Positions 55,640-64,000 of a stretch of DNA of 64,000 nucleotides are shown in pieces. Location: contig MCGE01000036.1 in the NCBI GenBank assembly GCA_002105175.1, positions 1 through 64,000 on the forward strand, given 5' to 3'. Every line of letters begins with the position of its first letter. The stretch's first letter is position 1. Below the pieces are notes generated by a model. That model made no database searches, was not told the DNA's origin, and was given only the letters and a program-made list of their open reading frames with translations. The stretch comes from Absidia repens (taxonomy: Eukaryota > Mucoromycota > Mucoromycetes > Mucorales > Cunninghamellaceae). The position numbers were made by a program, and so were the translations under genes.

Positions 55640-55810
55640 TGGTCAAGTCCTCCCCCCTCTGGTCAATTCCCCCCTAGTCAAGCCCTTCCTCATCTGGTCA
55701 AGTCTTTCATCATCTGGTCAAGTCCTTCCTCATCTGGTCAAGTCCTTCCTCATCTGGTCAAGCCCTTCCTCACCTGGTCAAGCCCCCCTCTGGTCAAGTC
55801 TTCTCAAGTC
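55640..55810. repeat. 20-bp minisatellite CTGGTCAAGTCCTTCCTCAT
   Basis: About eight units, several identical, from 55640 to 55810. The spacing is regular with no unique spacers, so it is not a CRISPR array. Confidence 0.88.
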
Positions 55811-55929
55811 TGCTTAGTCCTTGGCCATCTCGATTACATAAGGTAAGTGGTATTTTCTTTTTCTTTTTACAATATAAAAGTGTTATACTGTATTGACATG
55901 CATTGTATTGCACTTTCAATATAGGCACA

Positions 55930-57370
55930 CCATTCCAGGGGTCCATGCCTATTCAAGTATATTCAAGTGGATCCAAGCCTACGCCAAGTCTCTCCGAGCC
56001 AATCAAAACCTATTCAAGCATATTCGAAGTCTGTCCAAGCCTGCTCAAACCTATTCAAGTCAACCCAAGCCAACTCAAGCCTGTCCAAACCTGTCCAAAC
56101 CTATTCAAGCATATTCCAAGTCTGTCCAAGTCTATTCAAGTCAACCCAAGCCTGGTCAAACCTATTCAAGCATATTCCAAGTCTGTCCAAGCCTGCTCGA
56201 ACCTATTCAAGTCAACCCAAGCCAACTCAAGCCTGTACAAACCTGTCCAAACCTAGGCCTGGCTACTTTGCCCCGGTCGGGCCATTGCCCCGATAGCCCC
56301 GACATCGGGCTGGGTCATCGGTCCAGTATTTTTTATATCTAGAAATCCCCGGTCCCCGCCCGATTGGCAAAATACCCGACCCAATTGCCCCAGTTGCCCC
56401 AGTTGACCCGACTAACCCGACTGACCCGACTGACCCAATTGACCCGATTGACCCAGTTGACATAAAAAACAAAAATGGGGCTGACGAAAATAAAAAAATC
56501 ACCTGAGAATTATAAAAAAAATTTACTCGGAATCGGTAAAAACAATTACCGATTGCCCGCTTCTCGGTAAAAAAAGTCCCAATGCCCATGGGGATACCAT
56601 CTTCCCCGACCCGACCCAGCCCCAGCTATCGAGAAGAGTCCCGATGTCCCATGGGGATGGCATCTGCCCCGACCCGCCCGGCCCGACTTCAATTAGAGCC
56701 AGGCCTATCCAAACCTATTCAAGCATATTCCAAGTCTGTCCAAGTCTATTCAAGTCAACCCAAGCCTATTCCAAACCAATCTAAGCCTGTCCAAACCATT
56801 CAAGCCTATTCAAACTAGTACAAACCTACTCAAGCTTATTCATGCCCATGTCAAGTCCTTCCAAGCCTATGAAAGTCTATGCAAGCCAATTTGAAATCTA
56901 TTCAATTCAACACAAGCCTATTCCAAACCGATTCCAAGCCTATTGTGGTCTACTCTTTCCATTTTTTTTCCTTTCCCTTCTTTCTTTAGATTGGTATTAC
57001 TTTGTCGGATGGAAGCTCTTCTAATCAAGTCAAGCCAAACCTCTGCAAACCAAGTAAATCCGGATCAATCCTATGCAAGCCAACTCAAGTGAACTCAAGC
57101 CAATTCAAACCAATTCAAGTCTATGCAAGTCTATGCAAGTCAATTCAAGTCAATTCAAGTCTATGCAATCCAACTCAAGCCTATTCAAATCAATTCAAGC
57201 TTATCAAAGTCAACTCAAGCCTATTCAAATCAATTCAAGCTTATCAAAGTCAACTCAAGTCTATTCAAGCTTATGCAAACCAAATCAAATCAACTCAAGC
57301 CAATTCAAGACTATTCAAACCTATGCATGCATATTCAAGTCAACTCAAGCCTTTGCAAGTTCACTCAAGC
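55930..57370 (+). repeat. 1.4-kb CAAG-type degenerate minisatellite in two blocks
   Basis: Units such as CAAGCCTATT, CAAGTCTATGCAAGTCAATT and CAAACCTATTCAAG repeat at 10 to 12 bp through 55960-56260 and 56700-57370. Between the blocks is another repeat of GACCCGACT type (56395-56460). The unit has no TAA, TAG or TGA, so all plus frames stay open for over 100 codons. Confidence 0.9.
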
Positions 57371-57470
57371 GCATTTACCGAAACTACCTTACGATTCTCT
57401 TGGAATTCCTGGCTCAGTAATAGAAGAACTTTCATCCGATGAATCCATACCACGTAGTTTAGATATTTAG
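57123..57470 (+). CDS. Possible coding end of the CAAG array, unknown product
   Basis: One frame leaves the array into non-repetitive sequence reading LPKLPYDSLGIPGSVIEELS and ending PRSLDI at 57470, followed by AATAAAAATTG near 57525. A GGTAAGTGG donor near 55840 and a TTCAATATAG acceptor near 55923 upstream allow a spliced transcript. The Gln/Ser-rich repeat part could be coding or not; no family recognised. Confidence 0.25.
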   Translation: MQVYASQFKSIQVYAIQLKPIQINSSLSKSTQAYSNQFKLIKVNSSLFKLMQTKSNQLKPIQDYSNLCMHIQVNSSLCKFTQAHLPKLPYDSLGIPGSVIEELSSDESIPRSLDI

Positions 57471-57690
57471 TTTGGCATTACTTTTTTACTTTTATTATAC
57501 CATTATACATTATCATTTTCTGGAATAAAAATTGCTTGCTTTTGATACTTCAATCGTTGTCTTTTTTTTGCCGTTTCTTGCCTCTCGTTCTTTTGTTTTC
57601 TTTTCTTTTCTTTTTTAGTCTTCGCCTCCCTTTCTCCTTTTTTTTTTTTTTTTTTTGATTGAAACCTTTTGTGATATGACGCTTCAAAAA

Positions 57691-58075
57691 TGAATCGTAT
57701 TTGTCATTTGTCATCATCCATACATATCATTCGTCCGGTTATCTATCACAACTCAACAATTGTACCTTGTCCGGCAAGGTGTTGTATACCAACACATTCA
57801 CCTATGATTCCATCTACCATATACCTTTTCATATATACATATTCATATTTATCTATACACTTATTCCTATGCCTTAGTTCATGCATATGCGATCATTCCA
57901 TAATACGTAATTCAGACCCCGAATCACACACTACACAAATTCCTATCATATTCATCACCCCTATTTTTACATAACCACATACCATCACGTCAGTATAAAT
58001 AAGACAATACATTTGAATAGAAATAAAGAATTATCCAAAAGTTTCACAATACTTGATAACAAGTCCTATTTTATT
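57691..58075 (+). mobile_element. Diverged LTR related to family A
   Basis: The first about 80 bp match family A (TCGTATTTGTCATTTGTCAT, CAACAATTGTACCTTGTC). The rest is different, but AGTATAAATAAGAC and AATAAAGAATT have LTR spacing. The ends are not fixed and no duplication is seen. Confidence 0.55.
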
Positions 58076-58139
58076 CTATAATATAACACAAGGTACAGTA
58101 TAATAGGATAGCTACCCACTGTAGAATAGCTTTGTCGCG

Positions 58140-60330
58140 CATTGTTTATTTCGAAATAAAAATAAAAAATTTATTGAATCATGACAGTTGATAAAATACT
58201 AAATGGATGGAAATGTGAAGAGGCTTCAAAAGTAATCGAGAAGAGCACTAATGTAGAAGAATTGTGTCAAAAAAAAAAAAAAAAAAAGGTTTGCAAAAGG
58301 CACAATGTACATAAAGAGAAAAAAAAAGGTTTCCATAAATATTTCTAGGACATGATGCTCAAGGAGCACACCAGCTTTACGGACATACCATGCAAAAAAA
58401 CTATAATTCAAGCATGCTTCAAATCGTCCATACTGAACTTGAATCGGAAACAAGGGGCCAGATAATGTTGAGGAATAAACAAGAAAAAAAAAGTACGATA
58501 CATCGTCAGCACCACACCGTAATTGTAATGTTGAATCCATTCTTTTTTTTTTTTTTTATTGACTCCACGTTTGTTCTAATTTACAATGTTCATCCTGAAG
58601 GCCTATAGAAAGCGATGACATCCGATGCGCTACAGAAAAGAAGGGATAGGATCTGTAAAAGCAACCTTTATTAATGAAACATTCCTGAACAAATCAAACA
58701 CATATTATATAAATGCAAAGACAAGTTTCTTTGAAGCAAAGATATGTTTTATTGAAGAAAACAGACAAACTAAGCTAATCAAGACAGCTCCAAGATCCTA
58801 GAATCAAAATGGAAGGGTTTCCCCATGCATCTTGTAATCCCTTTTCTGAAACCCTTCTAAACTAGTCCTAATAGAAAGCCAAGGCCACCAGGTCCACAAC
58901 CAGCCAAAAACGGTGACGAAAAAATGATTTTTTGTTAAAGAAAAAGGGAAACAAAGAGAAAGAGAGAGAGAGAAAATGGGGAATGCCCACTTGAAAAATA
59001 ATTCAAGCTGCCCGAAGTTTTATTTTAAATCCCGTCACAAAAAAATCTAGAGGTCCGTCAAAAAAAAAAAAAAAAAAAAAATCTGGAAAGCCTACAGCTA
59101 TAATAACCTGCCTCTACGCTTCAGTGTAGCTCACAACAGTAGAATAGCCTGTAGAATAATCTACCGTAACAGAATAGTCTGTAGAATAGTCTACCACAGT
59201 ATAATAGTATGTAGAATAGTATACCACAGTAGAGTAGTATGTAGAGTAGTCTACCGCAATAGAATCGTATGTAGGTTAATCTACCACAGTAGAATAGCTT
59301 TGTCACCCATTGTTCATTGTGAAATAAAGAACTTTTATTGAATCACGATAGTCAAGTCTATACTAAAGGAAAGAAAATGTAAATTGGGGCCAATAATAGC
59401 TGAGGACATGCTAGTCTAAAAGAATGGTGTGAAGAAAAAGGGATCTGTACACTTCTAGTGACGTTTAAACGCACAACATTGAAGCAAAAGTCAAGTTTTA
59501 TTGAAGCAAGGATAGGTTTACTAAAAGGGATCTCTTAAAAGCGATCTCTTAAAAAGAGATCTCTAAAAGGGATCTGCAAACTGCTAATGAAGTTTACGCA
59601 CACAATATGGAAGCAAACACACACTTTTCAAAACGAAGACATGTTATTTTTGAAGCCAAGGCAAGTTTTACTGAAGCAAAGATATGTTTTACTGAAGAAA
59701 AGAGACAAACTAAGCTAATGAAGACACCTCCAAGATCCTAGAATGATCCTGGAATTAGAATGAAAGGGTTTCCTCCTGCAAGCTTGAAATCGCTTTTCTG
59801 AATTAGTCTAGGCACTAATCCAAGTTGACCATAATCTTCATGATGAGGGGGGATTTCAAATCCCGTCCGCGTGATATAGTCTCTTCTCGCCCTAAATTTT
59901 TCCAATTTCTTTTTTTTTTCTTCTTGTTTTTCACATTTTTGCCTCCTATGGGGTCGCAGTTGACTTAGCTTAGTGTCAGGACTAGCTTAGAAGGGTTTGC
60001 AGACCAGGGATTACAAGATGCATGGGGAAACCCTTTCATTTTGATTTTTAGGATTTAGGATCACCATTAGTTGGCTCTGAAGCCTACATTAGCCTAGTTT
60101 AGTGTTTGTTGAGTCTTAATGTGTCGTAATTTGTATCCACATCTGAATAAAACATGTCTCTTTTTACATACTTCAATGAAAAATGCCCCATTAGTTTCTC
60201 TCTCATACCTTGTAAAAGAGATTCCGTGTTTTTTTTACGACTCTCCCTTTACATTGGTATAGACCATCTCACATTAGTCTCGTCTTCACTTTTCTTCCAG
60301 AGATCCTTCCATAAAGTCCCTCGTTCCAAT
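58140..60330. repeat. Family D repeats in opposite orientations
   Basis: Two minus-strand family cores (about 58790-58920 and 59700-59800) and one plus-strand core (about 59960-60050) are visible through GATTACAAGATGCATGGGG, AAACCCTTTCATTTTGAT or complements. The arrangement is a smaller version of the foldback at 20.4-28.9 kb. Homopolymers occur at 58269-58287 and 59062-59080. Confidence 0.75.
59110..59300. repeat. About 37-bp tandem repeat within family D
   Basis: CACAGTAGAATAGTATGTAG with variants recurs about five times. An inverted, more decayed form is at 21400-21540 and a related one at 27590-27690. Confidence 0.8.
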
Positions 60331-61133
60331 GAACTCCTCGTTTTTAGTTTTAGTGTCTAATAATATCGGTTCAATAAATTTTATTACCCATACTCTCTAC
60401 TCCACGTATAGTGTGAGCAAATGTCGTCGCTATTGTAGCTGCTTTTGTCGATGGCATGCCAAATATTGGCATGCTGGTTCACACTCCATGACCACTTTTC
60501 CCATGAGGGGGAGGGGAAGGGTTGGCAGTATTCCAGACACTGAGAATCAAAGAGAATCACATGCCTGCTTGACTGATCATGCAAATGGATCCGACAAGTA
60601 CGTGAGACCGGTCACGATAAAGCATTGTGCACTACCCTGAGAGGAGATCTATGTCTACATGCCCCCTATTCCATCTCTACCATTTATATTTATCAACCTA
60701 TAATAGGTCATACAGCGAGCGTAACTTTAGCTAGACTGGGCATATTATAGGTATCCAGCTCGTTATTTTTTTTTTATTTTTTTACATGTGGTAAATAAAA
60801 CCCAAACTGAAGCAAGTTGAGCCACAAGAGGCCAAGTTTTTATGATGCAAGATCGCGTGTGTGTTGTGTTTCGATTTTTATTCAAAACCACACTTCAACA
60901 TCTACCACGTCGCTCCCCTGACACCCAGTAGACCCTTTTTTTTTTTAATATAAAATATTAACACTTCCAAATAGTCAGCCATCCCCCCCCCTTCCCCGCC
61001 CCTCCCATTTCACATTGATTCCTCGCTAGATTACACGATTTTAAAAGAATGAGAGATAAATATGTGTATGAATCTCTACCACCATCACCAAAAAAAAAAA
61101 AAAAAAAAAAAAATAGTTTTGATTGCGTGGCTG

Positions 61134-61168
<35 letters not shown>

Positions 61169-61281
61169 TATTTACGGCCATTGGCCATCTCTTATTTCGA
61201 CTCTTGAGTTGTCGCATCATTTCTTATTTTATTTCATTGTTTGGACTGACCAAGGTAAGCCATGGTTTGTAAAATTTTGGT
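60331..61281. other. No firm gene; possible 5' exon near 61180-61255
   Basis: A CCAAGGTAAGCC donor at about 61250 and a TTGTTATAG acceptor near 61316 would bracket a 60-bp intron leading to the frame at 61282-61710. A TA microsatellite lies at 61137-61163 and an A run at 61091-61112. Confidence 0.4.
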
Positions 61282-61710
61282 ATGATTGACTCTCCTTTTT
61301 TTGTTAATTGTTATAGCATATCTTCCATATCAATAAGAAAAAAAAAAAAAAAAAAAAAAGAAAGTCGCATCCACATACATCACACCGCGACAGGAGATTC
61401 CTTCACCCGCATCATGAAATCAACTGCGCCCACATTGAATTTTGCACTACGACATTTATCCTTTCAGATTTGCCCATGCCAGTCTCTCACCAACCCGCAT
61501 CATGAACTAAGATCGCTCTTTTTGACGGAAGTCCGGGTCTGTCAAGATGCCGATTCGTCCTCATTTGAAAATCTATCTGAAAATTTTGCCCGGGCCTCAT
61601 CTGAAAAGGAGTCCTCCTCTTCCTATTTACCTATAGACAATCCTATTCAATATTTACATTTATCCAACATCCCATTTTATTTTTTGATGTTATTATTTAT
61701 TATATCATAA
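61282..61710 (+). CDS. Possible small gene, unknown product
   Basis: After a TTGTTATAG acceptor near 61316 and an A run, the frame reads MKSTAPTLNFALRHLSFQIC from 61413, then a Ser/Glu-rich centre (CQDADSSSFENLSENFARAS) and a hydrophobic end (FYFLMLLFIIS), about 99 residues. The hydrophobic tail could be a membrane anchor. No family is recognised and the true start is uncertain. Confidence 0.3.
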   Translation: MIDSPFFVNCYSISSISIRKKKKKKKESRIHIHHTATGDSFTRIMKSTAPTLNFALRHLSFQICPCQSLTNPHHELRSLFLTEVRVCQDADSSSFENLSENFARASSEKESSSSYLPIDNPIQYLHLSNIPFYFLMLLFIIS

Positions 61711-61739
61711 TAACTTACGGGAACAAGAACAAGTAAACA

Positions 61740-62563
61740 TAATTAATGCAAACGGAACATGCGGGAGGTTATGCAAGCGTGGATCAGACTGTAGGAGCGG
61801 CATTGAGGTTGGAATGATCCCCCCCCCGCCCGCCCTAATTCCTTTCGTTTCTCTCTCTCTCTCCTCCCTTCACTTTTCTCTTTCCCGTCTATTTCTAGTT
61901 TTAGTTTTAGTTTTCCTCGACCCATCATCATACATCTTTCTTGCCTTCTTTGTCCATTTATAGTTTAGCCTCTTCCCCCCTATTCTTTGTATTTGTATTT
62001 TTGGGTTGAGCTTTTGTCTCCCCACTTGTATAGTTTAATAAAAAATCAATTTTGGTTCAATCACAAGGATGATCTCCATTTTACTTACGGCACTTACGGC
62101 CGTTGATGATTATCTCAATGGAACAGTCGGTGTAGTTATTTTATATTTATTTACGTTTATATTAATAAAGGTTTTATACCTTCAACAGGCGGATGGTATC
62201 TTAGTTATTATACAATGGAAAAAATGACGGATGATCTCTACAATCCATTCGAGGCTGTTCTCCAAGCTCAATTAAAAAATAAAAATTGGTCATTGATGTA
62301 GGCCTTAATGCTTTTGTATTTCCTCTCTTTTTCCCTTCCACTTCACACCTATCAGAACAAATTCAGTCATAGGATGACATACCAAATTAGAGAAGAAAAA
62401 TGTCAACAATAGTTTATTTTTCATGATAAAAAAAAAAAAGGAGAGTAATAAAAATGACTAGCAAAAGAGAAGCAAAAAAAAAAAGTGGAATGATATGGGG
62501 ATGATACAAAACAAGTGAAAATAAAAAACTAACAAAATAATAATAATATAATAATACGTAAAT
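61740..62563. other. Intergenic region before POL5, with one 52-codon frame
   Basis: CT-rich DNA with AATAAAAAATC near 62037. A short plus frame at 62069-62227 starts MISILLTALTAVDDYLNGTV and is hydrophobic in its middle. An A-rich stretch at 62428-62440 follows. Nothing else is supported. Confidence 0.4.
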
Positions 62564-62676
62564 CTATGATCTATCCAAGATGGATTTGCAAGTGGTTCGG
62601 ATAAGAGGTGTGCCAAAGGTTTTGTCCGTGGAAAGAGTGGTGAATAAAGAAGCATCCCAGGTTGTGATCTACATTC

Positions 62677-62712
<36 letters not shown>

Positions 62713-64000
62713 TGAGTATGGGTTCCATCTGTCTCTCTCATTGTTTCTCCTACTATACTATTTTTCACAGTCTTCTTACCTTGGATCCCAATCGACTTGA
62801 TGTTTTGTCCAGTAAACCGGCCAACTTCATCAATGATTTCATCTTTTCATGGCTACCAGTGATAGTGGAGTCTAATAATAACTTGTTTGCAGAGCTTTCA
62901 ATATGTTGGATCATGGTAGGTAACAACTTGCTAGTGAACGCTTGATCGACAGACTTTGTTTTCTATGAACAAAAAATAAGAGGAATAGGTGAGCATTACC
63001 GCCCTTTCCGCTCTTTTTTTTTTGATTCTTTACCTTTCCTACGCATTGTTGAACGAGTAAACCAGACCATTGACAAGCCAAGGAATGACGGAATGTATTT
63101 GCACAAGTATCGGGCACAATATGGGTGACCAGGGTATCCATCAAGGGGGACCAACAAGTTTGAGGGAAGCGTTGCAAGAGAGCCACAAAGTAAGAGGTGT
63201 GTAAAGGATTGGATTTCTTGGTCAAGAAGGCTTCTAAACTTGCCTTGTAGCAATCCATGTATTGTTGCAAGAGTTGACCTGCAGCCTTGGTCTTCTTTTC
63301 GCCAATCAGAGAATCAACGGTCACATCGGAGCCAGTACCAACAATGCATTTACGGACAAACAACAAAAGTTGACTACACATATCGCTATGAGCCTTGCCA
63401 CCACCATGGATACCGGTAGCAAAGGTGTGGATGGAGCGCATGATATCGAGTAATGTGGCATCGTCAAAGGTTCCATAAGGAGGCACTTCGGTGGCCTTAC
63501 CCAACTTGTTCTTCAAATAGGATTCCACCTTGTTGACAAATTGCACTGTGCTGGCCTTGGCCTTGGCCTTAGTGGATTGGACGACTTGTAAAAGAGGCAC
63601 AATGGTTCCAAGTAATAAGGGATTGGTGGGGTTCTTGCGCGCAAAGATAATCAAAAGATCCATCACATTATTCTTGAAATGTACCACACTTTCTTGCATA
63701 GCTATAAAAATAAAAATAAAAAAAGTGAGTGAATGATTTAACAAAAGACGGACGGAGAGGACAGGGCTTACTCTTTTTATCTTGCTTATCCATCTTCTTT
63801 TGCTTGAAAATTTCGGCCAACTTTTCATCAAAGGCTTCCATGGCATCGTCATCCAATAATTCTTCGTCGTCCGAATCGTCTCCACCCAAGATCCCTTGGC
63901 TTCGCATAGCAGCTTCCACCTTTTGTCGAAGTTCTTCATCCACCATGCCATTTTGATCTTCTTCTTCATCATCATCATCGCTTTCATCTTCATCGTCTTC
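62564..64000 (-). CDS. POL5: POL5 / MYBBP1A-like nucleolar protein (DNA polymerase phi family), C-terminal part
   Basis: Yeast Pol5 and metazoan MYBBP1A are nucleolar HEAT-repeat proteins needed for rRNA transcription and ribosome assembly; despite the name, they are not thought to be real polymerases. Exons on the minus strand: beyond 64000 to 63772, 63701-63034, 62962-62780, 62668-62564, all joining in phase (about 394 residues visible). The first visible exon has the acidic linker and the family segment AMEAFDEKLAEIFKQKKMDK. The next has MQESVVHFKNNVMDLLIIFA and RKNPTNPLLLGTIVPLL, diagnostic of the family. The remainder is helical and ends TTCKSILDRS. The last intron contains a 29-base A/T run. 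The N-terminal part lies outside the window. Likely a functional housekeeping gene. Confidence 0.9.

Noticed and set aside
55640..55810. Regular 20-bp repeats suggestive of a CRISPR array
   Set aside because: No unique spacers, no cas genes, eukaryotic context; it is a minisatellite.
1..64000. Search by eye for tRNA, rRNA and telomeric TTAGGG arrays
   Set aside because: No convincing cloverleaf with a T-loop GTTCGA, no rRNA core sequence and no telomere repeats were found; a covariance-model scan would be decisive.

Overview
This window looks like nuclear DNA of a filamentous Mucoromycota fungus, probably Mucorales and perhaps near Absidia or Lichtheimia. The grounds are short AT-rich introns with TACTAAC-like branch points, F-box/leucine-rich-repeat genes, fungal Ty3, LINE and CACTA-type transposons, long homopolymers, and a nucleolar POL5/MYBBP1A gene. 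No rRNA, tRNA or CRISPR array was recognised. The species call is inference.

Most of the window is transposon-built. From 1 to 5.2 kb there are only pyrimidine-rich tandem repeats. From 5.2 to 9 kb there is a solo LTR and a 5'-truncated LINE with a 9-bp target duplication. From 9.3 to 13 kb there are two paralogous F-box/LRR genes on the minus strand, one frameshifted. From 13 to 20 kb there are dispersed repeats, several solo LTRs and a degenerate transposon-type gene. From 20.4 to 28.9 kb there is a large foldback structure with arms of 2.5 kb or more. Its centre is split by a 2.3-kb deletion derivative of a CACTA-like element, and its left arm carries a G-rich minisatellite. From 29.3 to 36.8 kb there is a PD-(D/E)XK pseudogene, then a 6.6-kb apparently complete CACTA-like transposon inserted in an LTR. 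That transposon has a six-exon Tnp2-type transposase, a divergent accessory gene and a tandem subterminal array.

From 36.8 to 42 kb a piece of Ty3 reverse transcriptase is broken by an LTR that has captured a fragment of a Fanzor (eukaryotic TnpB-like) gene. Next comes a TIR element that carries its own ORF and is itself split by a solo LTR and by a 2.9-kb Tc1/mariner-related element with a TA duplication. A second copy of the TIR element at 50.7 kb preserves the empty site. From 42 to 49.6 kb LTRs are nested inside each other (LTR-A holds LTR-G, which holds LTR-E; LTR-K holds LTR-I), followed by a degenerate Ty3 pol region. From 50.5 to 53.5 kb lies a Ty3 LTR-gag-protease relic on the minus strand, interrupted by an LTR and by the TIR element. 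From 53.5 to 60.3 kb there are more LTRs, several minisatellites (one a 1.4-kb CAAG-type array open in all plus frames) and dispersed repeats. From 62.6 kb to the end lies the 3' part of POL5, the clearest host gene.

LTR family letters A to K are local labels for this window. They rest on TG...CA ends, TATA and AATAAA motifs, and 5-bp target duplications read directly from the sequence. Family D is not an LTR; it is the local name for a dispersed repeat with a core around GATTACAAGATGCATGGGG.
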